This document shows positions 43,204-53,910 of a DNA stretch of 64,000 bases, one piece after another. The position numbers and the translations under genes were made by a program. The stretch lies in contig NZ_CP065511.1 of the NCBI RefSeq assembly GCF_022811925.1, positions 4,395,501-4,459,500 on the forward strand. Reading direction: 5' to 3'. The stretch comes from Cytobacillus oceanisediminis. Lineage in GTDB: Bacteria > Bacillota > Bacilli > Bacillales > Cytobacillaceae. The notes under the pieces were generated by a model. The model saw only the letters and a list, made by a program, of their open reading frames with translations. It was not told the DNA's origin and searched no databases. Positions within the stretch are counted from its first letter, which is position 1; each line of letters begins with the position of its first letter.

Positions 43204-43365
43204 CTACACAGTCCTTCTATTGCCAGGATTTTTTAATTCCCCTTTGGCTGAATCTTTCTTATTATTACCATTAACCAGGTCAGCGCTGGAGGTTAGATTG
43301 GAGGCTGCCAGCTCTTCTGAAGCCATATTGTTGTTTGGTGCAGCTTCTTCATTCCACTTTCCCAT
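43204..43365 (-). CDS. Asn/Ala/Ser-rich 53-residue protein of unknown function
   Basis: Begins MGKWNEEAAPNNNMASEELA, and ends KNPGNRRTV. Low complexity, hydrophilic, no cysteine, somewhat like small acid-soluble or spore-associated proteins, though no SASP signature is visible. AGAGGGGGGA precedes the ATG by 5 bases. It lies just after the recD2 terminator, so it must have its own promoter in the 30 bases between or be read through. Confidence 0.6.
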   Translation of the reverse strand: MGKWNEEAAPNNNMASEELAASNLTSSADLVNGNNKKDSAKGELKNPGNRRTV

Positions 43366-43396
43366 AAAATCCCCCCTCTAAATCTGATGGTATACA

Positions 43397-43431
43397 AAAA
43401 GAACAGTCTGTTATTTAGACTGTTCTTTTTA
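43397..43431 (-). terminator. Terminator overlapping the end of recD2
   Basis: AAAAAGAACAGTCT-(7-base loop)-AGACTGTTCTTTTT; its upstream arm includes the recD2 stop codon. Confidence 0.9.
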
Positions 43432-45855
43432 GCTATATTCTTTTTCCATAAAATCATACGGTGTTATATTTCCCATTCCTATCATGGGATCGGCGTGGAG
43501 AAGCTTTTCCTCGAGGGTTAGTGTTTCCGGCAGAGAAGATTCAGCTGTATCTTCCTGCACTGTTTCATCATCTAACGGGATTGCATCTCTAAGCTTTTCA
43601 GATAAAGTTGTCAGGCGTGCCTGTTCATCCGCACGTTCCACACCGATTTTTAACGCATCTTCTTCACCGCACAGTATTAAAAATTGTCTGCTGCGGGTAA
43701 TGGCGGTATAAAGAAGATTTCTTCTAAGCATCCTGTAATAGCTTTTAACAACAGGCAAAATGACTATAGGGAATTCACTTCCCTGGGATTTATGGACAGA
43801 ACAGCAGTAGGCATGAGTAATCTGATTGAGATCCTGCCTTGTGTATGCAGCTTCCGCACCATCGAAGGATACGACAATCATATCCTGTTTTTCCGTATTT
43901 TCCTTTGCGTAAAAAATAGAAACAATCTCACCCATATCCCCATTAAACACATTATTTTCAGGCTGATTGACAAGCTGAAGGACTTTATCGCCGATTCTGT
44001 ATTTCACATCACCAAAGGACAACTCTTTCCTCGTTCCATCAGGATTTGGATTCAGAATTTCCTGCAATATCTCGTTTAGCCTGTCAATTCCTGCGGGTCC
44101 ACGGTACATAGGGGCAAGCACCTGAATATCTTTCGAAGAATACCCTTTCTTTTGGGCATTCAGGACAACCTTTTCAACAACATCCGCAATTTGGCCCGGC
44201 TGGCATTTAATAAAGGAACGATCAGTCTGCTGTGCAGAAATGTTCGCCGGAAGTTTGCCTTTTTTCATTTCGTGGGCCAATTCAATGATTGAGGATCCTT
44301 CAGCCTGCCTGTAAATATCTGTAAGGCGAACAGTAGGAATACGTTCTGAACGCAAAAGATCTTTCAAAACCTGGCCTGGCCCCACTGAAGGCAGCTGATC
44401 TTCATCCCCCACAAGGATTACCTGCATATTTTCAGGGAGAGCCTTGAAAAGCTGGTTAGCAAGCCAAACATCAACCATTGATGTCTCATCAACAATTAAA
44501 ATCCTGCCTTCCAATGGACTCTCTTCGTGACGGTCAAACCCTTCGATCCCATTCCAGCCAAGAAGGCGGTGAATGGTTACAGCGGGCAGCCCTGTTGACT
44601 CGGCCATCCGTTTTGCAGCCCTTCCTGTTGGTGCAGCCAGCAGGAAGGGAAAAGGCTCTTCCTTTTTATAGTCTTTTGGTTCAAGGGAGCAGCCATGCAG
44701 TTCGGCATATAATTCAACAATTCCCTTTATAACAGTTGTTTTTCCTGTACCCGGGCCGCCAGTCAGTATCAGCATAGGAGACATAAGAGCTGTTTGAATA
44801 GCTTCCTTTTGGGTTGGGGCATACTGAACACCCAGACGTTCCTCCAGATTGCCAAGGGCCAAAAGAAATTCCGACTCCGGGAACTGTTCATCATACTGTG
44901 TTTGCTTAAGGATCCGTTTAATATTGGTTACAAGTCCCTTTTCAGAAAAATATAGGGATGGAAGGTATATCTTTTGGCCTTCAGCCATGATCTTCCCTTC
45001 CTCTTCAAGCTTAATGAGTTCATTGGATATATTCCTGTATTCAATGGTATCACGCTTATTTTCTTCTAAAAGCTTCTTCACACTTTGCAGAAGAGGTCTT
45101 GCTTCAATATAGACATGGCCTGCCTGCATGCTTTCCATTTCAAGTATGTAGAGGCAGGCTGCTTTTATACGATCAGGATGATTTCCTGATATGCCGATTT
45201 GATATCCCAGTTCATCTGCACGGCCAAAGCCGACTCCTTCTATATCCTCAACCAGCTTATAAGGATTGTTTTGAACGACTTCGATCGTCATTTCTTTATA
45301 CACTTGATAAATTCTCATGGAAAGCTGTGGGCCAAAACCATATTGATTAAGTGCAATCATGGCTTGCTCAAGCCCTTGATGTTCCATAAGCGTGTCGTAA
45401 AGCAATTTAGCTTTTTCAGGTGACAGTTTTGGAACCTTATCGAGGATAGACGGCTGATTAAGAATGCGTGTGATCGCATCTTCGCCAAGTGTCTCGACGA
45501 TTTGCTCGGCGGTTTTCTTTCCAATCCCTTTAAATAATTCGCTTGATAAATAATTGGCTACACCTTGCTTGGTCTGGGGAAGATCTTTCCTGTAATGGCT
45601 TGCGTGGAATTGGACGCCGAACTTAGGGTGATCTTTGAATTCACCATAGAAAATATAAGTTTCATGCTCATGCATCTTTGGCAGATAGCCTGTAATGACC
45701 GCTTCTTTTTCATCATAAGAGTCATTCGTTTCATCAACCCGAATGCGCACAACCGTATATAAGTTTTGTTCATTATGAAAGATTGTGACAAGATGTCTGC
45801 CCTTTATGAACTTTCCCTGTTCGGCAAAAAGATCCATGGAATCCTGTTTCTCCAT
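43429..45855 (-). CDS. recD2: ATP-dependent helicase RecD2 (YrrC)
   Basis: An 808-residue superfamily 1B helicase. An N-terminal OB/HhH region (about residues 90-200, with GIGKKTAEQIVE) is followed by the motor: Walker A LTGGPGTGKTTV (about 363-374), Walker B VDETSMVD (about 450), and the C-terminal motif THAYCCSVHKSQGSEF with ITRSR. RecD2 works without RecBC in Bacillus and acts in DNA repair and fork maintenance. The ATG has GGGGAGGGG upstream. It follows yrrB by 27 bases, so they are co-transcribed. Confidence 0.96.
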   Translation of the reverse strand: MEKQDSMDLFAEQGKFIKGRHLVTIFHNEQNLYTVVRIRVDETNDSYDEKEAVITGYLPKMHEHETYIFYGEFKDHPKFGVQFHASHYRKDLPQTKQGVANYLSSELFKGIGKKTAEQIVETLGEDAITRILNQPSILDKVPKLSPEKAKLLYDTLMEHQGLEQAMIALNQYGFGPQLSMRIYQVYKEMTIEVVQNNPYKLVEDIEGVGFGRADELGYQIGISGNHPDRIKAACLYILEMESMQAGHVYIEARPLLQSVKKLLEENKRDTIEYRNISNELIKLEEEGKIMAEGQKIYLPSLYFSEKGLVTNIKRILKQTQYDEQFPESEFLLALGNLEERLGVQYAPTQKEAIQTALMSPMLILTGGPGTGKTTVIKGIVELYAELHGCSLEPKDYKKEEPFPFLLAAPTGRAAKRMAESTGLPAVTIHRLLGWNGIEGFDRHEESPLEGRILIVDETSMVDVWLANQLFKALPENMQVILVGDEDQLPSVGPGQVLKDLLRSERIPTVRLTDIYRQAEGSSIIELAHEMKKGKLPANISAQQTDRSFIKCQPGQIADVVEKVVLNAQKKGYSSKDIQVLAPMYRGPAGIDRLNEILQEILNPNPDGTRKELSFGDVKYRIGDKVLQLVNQPENNVFNGDMGEIVSIFYAKENTEKQDMIVVSFDGAEAAYTRQDLNQITHAYCCSVHKSQGSEFPIVILPVVKSYYRMLRRNLLYTAITRSRQFLILCGEEDALKIGVERADEQARLTTLSEKLRDAIPLDDETVQEDTAESSLPETLTLEEKLLHADPMIGMGNITPYDFMEKEYS

Positions 45856-45882
45856 TATTTTCCCCTCCCCATAGGGCAGCTT

Positions 45883-46548
45883 TTAGTTCAATTCACTGCC
45901 GCCTTTTTCAATCAGCTTTTTTCCATAGCCGGCAAGCATGTGGTCCGGCTGGATTTCCAGCGCCTTATTAAAGTGAGCAAGTGCTTCATTTTCCTCTTCT
46001 TTAAATCCATATGCTACTCCAAGATTATAATAAGCATCTGCATGCTCCGGCTCAATTTCAATGCATTTTTTCATCTGCTGGATTGCTTCATCAATATAAT
46101 CCAACTGTGCCAGGCATAATCCATATTGAAAATATGCTTCAGCATCGTCTTCATTCAGCTCCACACTGCGCTGCAAATAAGGCAAAGCCAGTTTGCCCTG
46201 GTCAAGTGCAGATAGCGACATACCAAGCATGAAGAAGTTATCTCCGGTTTCCAGGCCTTTTTTCAATGCTGTTTCAAACATTTTTTTGGCTTCGTCAAAC
46301 TGCTGCAATTCATAATATAAATTCCCCGCACTGTAATACGCAGCACCGGCATTTTCATCAAATCCTATTGCCTTTTCATAGAACTTCAGCGCTTTTTCAT
46401 TTTCCCCTACAGCTGATAGCACATTTCCAAAGTTAATATAAGAAACAGGATCAGAAGGATTTTCTTCGATTGCTTCCATAAAAACCTTCGCTGCTTCTTC
46501 CCATTTTCCTTCTTGCATATATTGAATACCCATTTGGTTCTTATCCAT
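45883..46548 (-). CDS. yrrB: TPR repeat protein YrrB
   Basis: A 221-residue protein composed of six tetratricopeptide repeats of 34 residues each, seen in the periodic A.YYN.G and A...KKAIE patterns. A convex helical scaffold for protein binding is expected; the partner is unknown. It lies between mnmA and recD2, as in B. subtilis. Confidence 0.93.
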   Translation of the reverse strand: MDKNQMGIQYMQEGKWEEAAKVFMEAIEENPSDPVSYINFGNVLSAVGENEKALKFYEKAIGFDENAGAAYYSAGNLYYELQQFDEAKKMFETALKKGLETGDNFFMLGMSLSALDQGKLALPYLQRSVELNEDDAEAYFQYGLCLAQLDYIDEAIQQMKKCIEIEPEHADAYYNLGVAYGFKEEENEALAHFNKALEIQPDHMLAGYGKKLIEKGGSELN

Positions 46549-46626
46549 TATTCATCACTCCATTCAAATCAAAGTATAGCATATTTGAATTTTCCTTTTC
46601 CGGTGTCCGCTATTCCCCATAATAAA

Positions 46627-46653
46627 ACCCCGATTCTATGTAAGAATCGGGGT
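46627..46653 (-). terminator. Terminator after mnmA
   Basis: ACCCCGATTCT-(5-base loop)-AGAATCGGGGT then TTTATTATG on the minus strand. Confidence 0.8.
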
Positions 46654-46664
46654 CCCGCCTTTTC

Positions 46665-47780
<1,116 letters not shown>

Positions 47781-47817
47781 CTATTTCACCTCAATTCCTT
47801 ACTCATAAATTCTGCCC

Positions 47818-47941
47818 GTTGATTTCCGCTGCAGGCACTTGCTTTCCGCGGGGAGGAATGAGAGCCTCCTCGGCTTCGCCTGTGGGGTCTCTCACTTCCC
47901 TCTCCTCCCGCAGGAGTCAAGTGCCCTCCGCTCCAATCAAC
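47818..47941. repeat. 124-bp palindromic repeat, copy 2
   Basis: Same ends GTTGATT and AATCAAC, and the same interior blocks as 28406-28528, differing mainly in the GAATGAGAG/CTCTCACTTC part, where changes on the two arms keep the pairing. It fills the gap between the cysteine desulfurase gene and mnmA. Confidence 0.85.
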
Positions 47942-47975
47942 TTAGTGGCTGAATTCATTTTTTCAAATATCCTAT

Positions 47976-49118
47976 CTATTTAGCCAGCCGCTTCACGATT
48001 TTGGCTGTTTGTTCTGCAGCTTTTTCGGCTTGTTCCTTTGTATTAAAGAGGCCAAAGCTGAAACGGATGGAATTTTGCAGTTTGTCTGATCCTTTTCCAA
48101 ACATGCTGACAAGGACGTGGGATGGATCGATGGATCCTGCAGTACAGGCAGACCCGCTTGATGCTGCTATTCCAGCCAAATCAAGATTAACCAGCATGGC
48201 TTCAACATTTGTTCCGGGAAAGCTTAAGTTTAAAACATGAGGCAGGGAATAATCAAGTGATCCGTTCAGTTCAAAAACAGCATCATCCTGCTTCAATTTA
48301 TTCATGAACAGCATCTTAAAAGAATGCAGCTCTTCCCGCTTAGTTTCCATCTCCTTCTGAGTGATCAGGACAGCCTCCTGAAAGCCTGCAATAGATGGAA
48401 CATTTTCAGTTCCCGCTCTGCGCTTCCTTTCTTGTTCACCGCCAAAAAGCCGTGAAGAAAGTTTCACATCAGGATGGGCATATAAAAATCCGATTCCTTT
48501 AGGGCCATTAATTTTATGGGCGGAGACAGAAAGCAAATCCACTCTCAGTTCCTGCACATCAATTTTTTCAATCCCAAAAGCCTGAACAGCATCGGTATGG
48601 AATTTAGCAGGGTGCTCCGCCAATAGCTCGCCTATTTCCTTAATCGGCTGAAGGGTCCCTATTTCATTATTTCCATACATGATGGTTACAAGAATGGTAT
48701 CCTCCCGCAAAGCTTTTTCTACGTCCTTTACCGAAACACGCCCATTCGGATCAACAGGCAAATACGTTACCTCAAAGCCCTGTTTTTCAAGCTCCTCACA
48801 TGCATGCAAAACCGCATGATGTTCAATTTGCGTTGTGATGATGTGTTTACCCTTATGGCGGCAGGATTCTACCGTTCCAAAAATCGCATGATTATCAGCT
48901 TCAGTACCGCCGCTTGTAAAAATAATGTCATTGGCTTTTGCACCAATGCTGTTTGCTAAGGAAGATCTTGCTTCATCAACAATATGGCGTGCACTCCGCC
49001 CGAAATAATGAATACTTGAAGGATTTCCATATTCAAATTTCATGACTTCAGTCATCCGTTCAATCACTTCCGGATGCATTGGCGAAGTTGCCGCATGGTC
49101 AAGGTATATTCTTTCCAA
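47976..49118 (-). CDS. yrvO: Cysteine desulfurase (YrvO type)
   Basis: A 380-residue PLP enzyme. The Schiff-base lysine lies in SVSAHKINGPKG (about residue 203) and the sulfur-carrying cysteine in SGSACTAGSIDPSH (about 325), placing it in the IscS/NifS group. It moves sulfur from cysteine to MnmA. The order cymR-yrvO-mnmA matches B. subtilis, where YrvO is the dedicated partner of MnmA. The start is TTG 49118 with AGGTGA upstream. Confidence 0.95.
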   Translation of the reverse strand: MERIYLDHAATSPMHPEVIERMTEVMKFEYGNPSSIHYFGRSARHIVDEARSSLANSIGAKANDIIFTSGGTEADNHAIFGTVESCRHKGKHIITTQIEHHAVLHACEELEKQGFEVTYLPVDPNGRVSVKDVEKALREDTILVTIMYGNNEIGTLQPIKEIGELLAEHPAKFHTDAVQAFGIEKIDVQELRVDLLSVSAHKINGPKGIGFLYAHPDVKLSSRLFGGEQERKRRAGTENVPSIAGFQEAVLITQKEMETKREELHSFKMLFMNKLKQDDAVFELNGSLDYSLPHVLNLSFPGTNVEAMLVNLDLAGIAASSGSACTAGSIDPSHVLVSMFGKGSDKLQNSIRFSFGLFNTKEQAEKAAEQTAKIVKRLAK

Positions 49119-49187
49119 TCTATTTCACCTACTTCATTTCGTCCTGCTGTTTGCTTTTTTACATATGAATTATCCCCTGATTAAGGA

Positions 49188-49607
49188 CTAAATATAAAAC
49201 ATATAAGCATCCGATTCACCGGTATCCGTATGGCTGGCAAGGTCTTCGAGTGTTGTATTATCAAGCACATCTTTCACGGCATCACGAATGCGCATCCATA
49301 ATTCTCTCTTTGCAGGCTCTTCATCTTCAATGCCTTCCACCGGGCTGATCGGCCCTTCAAGCACTCTGATAATATCACCGGCAGTAATTTTTGTCGGTTC
49401 TTTCCCTAAAATGTATCCGCCGTATGCACCTCGGATGCTTTTAACAAGACCGGCATTCCGGAGCGGCGCTATAAGCTGCTCCAGATAGTGCTCAGACAGG
49501 TCATTCGTCTGGGCAATCGACTTTAACGATGTAGGACCTTCCCCATGCTTTTTAGCTAATTCAATCATTATAGTTAAACCATAACGGCCTTTAGTAGATA
49601 TTTTCAT
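49188..49607 (-). CDS. cymR: Cysteine metabolism repressor CymR (Rrf2 family)
   Basis: A 139-residue Rrf2 winged-helix regulator. It begins MKISTKGRYGLTIMIELAKK and has the recognition region DLSEHYLEQLIAPLRNAGLV (about residues 37-56). It lacks the three-cysteine Fe-S set of IscR, consistent with CymR, which senses cysteine status by binding CysK. It is 69 bases upstream of the cysteine desulfurase on the same strand, and its ATG overlaps the YczE-like stop by 1 base. Confidence 0.94.
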   Translation of the reverse strand: MKISTKGRYGLTIMIELAKKHGEGPTSLKSIAQTNDLSEHYLEQLIAPLRNAGLVKSIRGAYGGYILGKEPTKITAGDIIRVLEGPISPVEGIEDEEPAKRELWMRIRDAVKDVLDNTTLEDLASHTDTGESDAYMFYI

Positions 49608-50293
49608 CAGCTTGCACCTCTATCCTTTTCTTTAAGCATTTGATTCGCATAAATATCCTTTTCTTTAAGCTTTGCCAAAAATCGGTCAGTTAAAGCCTGG
49701 CACTGCGGTAAAGCTGCTCCGACAATCGGCCCGACTGTCAAACTGAGCACAATGGTTCCCCAGAAGACAGGTCCTCCAAGCTGCCATCCAACTGTCAGTA
49801 CAGCGATTTCCATTAAGGCTCTGACATTTCTGACCTTCCAGCCGGTTTTTGCTGTCAAAGCAATCATCAGGCTATCCCTTGGCCCGGCTCCAAGCTGAGC
49901 AGAAATGTAGAGTCCCATTCCGTAGCAATAAACAACTATGCCCATCCCAAACATGGCCATTTTTCCAGCAATCCCATTTGGTGTCTGCATAAACGGCAAA
50001 AGCAAATAGGCGTCAATAAACAGACCAATCAGTATCATATTCAAGAATGCACCGGCCTGCGGAAATTCCTTTGAAATCAGTGCTGCAGCAGCTAATATGA
50101 AGATCCCGACAATGATGGACCAGCTGCCTATCGTCAGGCCAAGCTGGTAGTACAGCCCAACATGCAGAACATCCCAGGGAGTTGCCCCTATATCAGCTAC
50201 TATTAACAAAACAATACCCAGGCTCATGACAAGCAGCCCTGTTAGATACACCATAAACCTGGGACCGATTTGCCCTTTATTTTTCAATAACAT
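49607..50293 (-). CDS. YczE/YitT-like integral membrane protein
   Basis: A 228-residue protein with about six membrane helices, including FMVYLTGLLVMSLGIVLLIV (about residues 13-32) and the motif DIGATPWDVLHVGL (about 34-47), typical of the YczE/YyaS family. In B. subtilis YczE affects antibiotic production and YyaS is uncharacterised; transport substrate unknown. It overlaps cymR, so the pair is probably translationally coupled. That link to a cysteine regulator suggests, but does not prove, a role in sulfur compound transport. Confidence 0.85.
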   Translation of the reverse strand: MLLKNKGQIGPRFMVYLTGLLVMSLGIVLLIVADIGATPWDVLHVGLYYQLGLTIGSWSIIVGIFILAAAALISKEFPQAGAFLNMILIGLFIDAYLLLPFMQTPNGIAGKMAMFGMGIVVYCYGMGLYISAQLGAGPRDSLMIALTAKTGWKVRNVRALMEIAVLTVGWQLGGPVFWGTIVLSLTVGPIVGAALPQCQALTDRFLAKLKEKDIYANQMLKEKDRGAS

Positions 50294-50545
50294 GTGCTCA
50301 ACGCTCCCTGCAAGACCAGCTTTTATATATGAAGATTAAATCCTTAGTAATATTATAGACTTTTGACATTATAGCATATTTTAGGAGGAAAAGGGGCGGG
50401 ACTGGATTGAACTAAGGGCAATGCTGACTCTGGCCTAATTAATTTCGCAGCCAGATATGTTATGGTATCTTAAATAAAAAGCGGAAACTTTGCTAAAAGT
50501 TCTAAGCAGGCTGCAAACTGCCTGCAAAAGGCTGGAGTGATAACT

Positions 50546-51811
50546 TTGAACATTAAACCTCTTGCATACCGGATGAGACCGAGAACGATTGATGAAATCA
50601 TTGGCCAGGAGCATCTTGTTTCAGAAGGAAAAATTATCTATCGCATGGTGCAGGCTAAACAGCTTTCATCGATGATTCTGTACGGCCCCCCAGGTATTGG
50701 CAAAACCTCGATTGCAAGTGCCATTGCAGGGAGCACCAAATACGCTTTCCGCACTTTAAATGCTGTGACTAACAATAAAAAAGATATGGAAGTGGTAGCG
50801 GCAGAAGCTAAAATGTCCGGAAAGGTTATTCTGCTGCTGGATGAAGTTCATAGACTTGATAAAGGGAAACAAGATTTCCTGCTGCCCTATCTGGAAAATG
50901 GCAGCATCACTTTAATTGGCGCCACAACCAGCAATCCATATCATGCAATTAACCCGGCTATCAGAAGCCGGTGCCAAATTTTCGAACTAAAGCCGCTGTC
51001 TGCTGATGAAATAAAAAAAGCACTGAAAAGGGCATTGCTGGATAAGGAACGAGGTCTTGGCAATAAACAAACTGATGTTACCGATGAAGCGCTGACGCAT
51101 CTGGCCACCGCTTCAAATGGTGATGTCAGAAGCTCGCTTAATGCATTGGAACTGGCTGTGCTTTCAACTAAAGAAGATGAAGAAGGAATCATTAAGATTG
51201 ATTTGTCTGTTGCCGAGGAATGCATTCAGCGCAAAAGCTTTACACACGATAAAGATGGAGATGCCCATTACGATGTCCTATCCGGTTTTCAAAAGTCTAT
51301 CCGCGGAAGCGATGTAAATGCGGCATTACATTATTTAGGAAGATTGATTGAAGCAGGCGACCTGCAAAGCATAAGCAGAAGACTTTTGGTTATCGCCTAT
51401 GAAGATATCGGACTGGCATCGCCGCAAGCCGGAGCCAGAACCCTTGCAGCCATCGAAACAGCTGAAAGGATTGGATTCCCGGAAGGAAGGATTCCGCTGG
51501 CAAATGCGGTCATTGAGCTCTGCCTCTCTCCAAAATCCAATTCAGCATACAAAGCATTGGATTCTGCAATAGCGGATATCCGCGCAGGCAAAAGCGGTGA
51601 AGTCCCCGATCACTTGAAGGACGCCCACTACAAAGGAGCAACAGAGCTTGGCAGAGGCATCGGCTATCTATATCCTCACGATTATGAAACAGGCTGGGTC
51701 AAACAGCAGTACTTGCCAGACAGAATAAAAAACAAGGTGTATTATCAGCCTAAGAAAACAGGGAAATTTGAACAGGCATTAGCATCTGTCTATGAAAAAC
51801 TCCTTAAATAG
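50546..51811 (+). CDS. rarA: Replication-associated recombination protein RarA (MgsA)
   Basis: A 421-residue AAA+ ATPase. RPRTIDEIIGQEHLV (about residues 10-24), Walker A YGPPGIGKTSIA (about 47-58), Walker B LLDEVHRLDK (about 98-107) and the C-terminal tetramerisation region (YPHDYETGWVKQQYLP) are present. It acts at stalled replication forks, with links to the clamp loader and SSB. I chose TTG 50546 because GGAG lies 8 bases upstream and the length then equals that of B. subtilis YrvN; the GTG at 50537 overlaps that site. It is divergent from the YczE-like gene. Confidence 0.95.
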   Translation: MNIKPLAYRMRPRTIDEIIGQEHLVSEGKIIYRMVQAKQLSSMILYGPPGIGKTSIASAIAGSTKYAFRTLNAVTNNKKDMEVVAAEAKMSGKVILLLDEVHRLDKGKQDFLLPYLENGSITLIGATTSNPYHAINPAIRSRCQIFELKPLSADEIKKALKRALLDKERGLGNKQTDVTDEALTHLATASNGDVRSSLNALELAVLSTKEDEEGIIKIDLSVAEECIQRKSFTHDKDGDAHYDVLSGFQKSIRGSDVNAALHYLGRLIEAGDLQSISRRLLVIAYEDIGLASPQAGARTLAAIETAERIGFPEGRIPLANAVIELCLSPKSNSAYKALDSAIADIRAGKSGEVPDHLKDAHYKGATELGRGIGYLYPHDYETGWVKQQYLPDRIKNKVYYQPKKTGKFEQALASVYEKLLK

Positions 51812-51812
51812 C

Positions 51813-51846
51813 AAAAGGTCTGGCAGCGATGCCAGACCTTTTATTA
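51813..51846. terminator. Terminator between rarA and the ABC permease
   Basis: AAAAGGTCTGGC-(6-base loop)-GCCAGACCTTTT, T-rich beyond; serves rarA and the convergent transporter genes. Confidence 0.9.
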
Positions 51847-51856
51847 TTTTGCGCTT

Positions 51857-52816
51857 TTATGCAGAAACATCCCTTTTATTAAACACATAAAATGCAAGCA
51901 CCTGGAAAAGCAGGAAGTATATAAGTATCATCATGATTGAAAATCCAATCGTCATCCCCTGAACCATTGGCATCCCTTCAAAATATTGAAGGAGGTCTGT
52001 ATTGGCAAAAAGGCTGTACTTTGCCCAATCATATTTCATTGCAATCAGCCTTGTGACCTGTCCTCCCATAAACATGAGAAACAAGGAAAGTCCTATTGCC
52101 AGCGAGCTATTCCTGAAAACAGCTGAAATCATAAAAGCCATGGTTGCCAGCATAAGCATATTAATGGATTTAAGGCCATAATAAGCTATCAGATGAAGTC
52201 CCATGCTTTGTTCTGTCACTGTTCCATTGTAATAATATAAATAAGGAAATGCTTTTTCAGGAAATCCAAAGAGGAGTCCGCCAAGCAGTGCTGAATATCC
52301 AAAGAGGATGGACAGCACCAGCAGACCGAATAGAATAACGGTAATATACTTTGCTCCCAGAATTTTTACTCTTTTGATAGGCCTAATCAAAAGAAGCTTG
52401 ATGGTTCCCCATGTAAACTCACTTGCCACAATTCCTCCGGCAATGATGATGGTAAACAGGCCGGCAAATTCAATCAGCTGTGAGGTATCTGATACAAATC
52501 CCCAGACAGAGTATTCCTGATTCGGTGAAATATCATTTTTAATTCTGTATTCGTTGATGGCAATCTCCCTCTGATACTGTTCCTTCATTTCTCTGGGTGC
52601 CATTTCCCCCATCTCTTCAAGCTGTTTTTGATAGCTTTCGTTTTGGGTCTGCAGTCCCCTTTTCCATTCCGTATTATCCGGGACCGTCCCCCCGCTTTCC
52701 TGATATTTTATAAAGGCGCCTGCTACAGTCGTCATGATTAAAAGCAGTCCGATCATAACATATGTGCCCGGCCGCCTAAAAATCTTCATCCACTCATTTC
52801 GAATCAGCCCGACCAT
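51857..52816 (-). CDS. ABC-2 type transporter permease
   Basis: A 319-residue protein with six predicted membrane segments; the first is TYVMIGLLLIMTTVAGAFIK (about residues 18-37) and a large external loop rich in Gln/Glu/Met follows. This layout is that of the BcrB-like permeases of two-gene bacitracin- or lantibiotic-type exporters. The cargo is unknown. Start ATG 52816 has AAAGGGGG 8 bases upstream and lies inside the end of the ATPase gene (23-base overlap). Confidence 0.88.
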   Translation of the reverse strand: MVGLIRNEWMKIFRRPGTYVMIGLLLIMTTVAGAFIKYQESGGTVPDNTEWKRGLQTQNESYQKQLEEMGEMAPREMKEQYQREIAINEYRIKNDISPNQEYSVWGFVSDTSQLIEFAGLFTIIIAGGIVASEFTWGTIKLLLIRPIKRVKILGAKYITVILFGLLVLSILFGYSALLGGLLFGFPEKAFPYLYYYNGTVTEQSMGLHLIAYYGLKSINMLMLATMAFMISAVFRNSSLAIGLSLFLMFMGGQVTRLIAMKYDWAKYSLFANTDLLQYFEGMPMVQGMTIGFSIMMILIYFLLFQVLAFYVFNKRDVSA

Positions 52817-53735
52817 CACCTGCACCCCCTTTGTACTCTGTTACTTCAAGAAAACGGTCTTCCAATGTTTTGGTCACTTCACGCACAGCAAATATTTTCA
52901 TGTTTTCCCGGACAAACTCGTTAATCATTTCAGGTATCTCGTCACGGACAAGCGGAAGAATCACACTATTTTCTGTGAGCTGAACAGGCAAATCAGGCTG
53001 TGCAGCTTTTAAAATTCTGTTCGCTTTTTCAGAATCATCCACTTCTACTTCATAAACCTTTTCTTTCCCCTGTACAAAATCACTGATGTGCTGAACATCA
53101 ATCAATTTTCCGTTTTGAATGATGCCGATTCTGTCACACATCATTTCCATTTCAGATAATAAATGGCTGGAAACAATGACGGCCATATCTCTTTCTCCAG
53201 CAAGCATCCTCAGGTGATCCCGAATCTCTCTGATGCCTGCCGGATCAAGCCCATTCGTAGGTTCATCCAGAATAAGGATTTTGGGATCATGCAATAGACA
53301 CTGCGCCAGTCCGAGCCTCTGCCTCATGCCAAGCGAGTATGTCCTGACTTTATCATGAATACGATCCGACAGTCCTACAAGCTCAACCGTTTCATCAATT
53401 TTTTCTTTAGTTACACCTTTTGACATTCGTGCATAATGAAGCAGATTTTGATAACCTGACAAAAACTTATACATCTCAGGGTTTTCTACAATGGCTCCAA
53501 TATGGGAAACCGCCTTTTCAAAATCTGTTCTGATGCTGCTGCCAAGAATTTTAATGTCCCCTGAAGTAATGCCGATCAAGCCCACCAGCATTCGAATAGT
53601 GGTGGTCTTACCTGCACCGTTTGGGCCAAGGAAACCGAACACCTCTCCCTTTTTCACCTCAAAGCTGACAGAATCAATGATCGTTCTTCCTTTTATTACT
53701 TTTGTAACGTCCTGTATTTCTACAAGAGTATCCAT
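52794..53735 (-). CDS. ABC transporter ATP-binding protein
   Basis: A 313-residue ATPase of the BcrA/CcmA type. Walker A GPNGAGKTTT (about residues 39-48), signature YSLGMRQRLG (about 136-145) and Walker B ILILDEPT (about 158-165) are intact. A C-terminal extension of about 90 residues follows. Paired with the permease it makes a half-size exporter. No linked two-component system is seen, so an antibiotic-sensing role cannot be claimed. Confidence 0.92.
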   Translation of the reverse strand: MDTLVEIQDVTKVIKGRTIIDSVSFEVKKGEVFGFLGPNGAGKTTTIRMLVGLIGITSGDIKILGSSIRTDFEKAVSHIGAIVENPEMYKFLSGYQNLLHYARMSKGVTKEKIDETVELVGLSDRIHDKVRTYSLGMRQRLGLAQCLLHDPKILILDEPTNGLDPAGIREIRDHLRMLAGERDMAVIVSSHLLSEMEMMCDRIGIIQNGKLIDVQHISDFVQGKEKVYEVEVDDSEKANRILKAAQPDLPVQLTENSVILPLVRDEIPEMINEFVRENMKIFAVREVTKTLEDRFLEVTEYKGGAGDGRADSK

Positions 53736-53910
53736 TTAGGTATCCTCCTCCCATCTTTTAAAGTCCAGTTCTTTGCAGACTCCTTTAAAGTCGGGATTAT
53801 ATTTGGCTTACACTTTGTTATTTTACCTTTCAACAACTGAGAATGGAATATTTTCATCTATTAGGGTGACGATAAGCCTAACAATCGTATTTTCCGAGGT
53901 GGTTAAAGGA

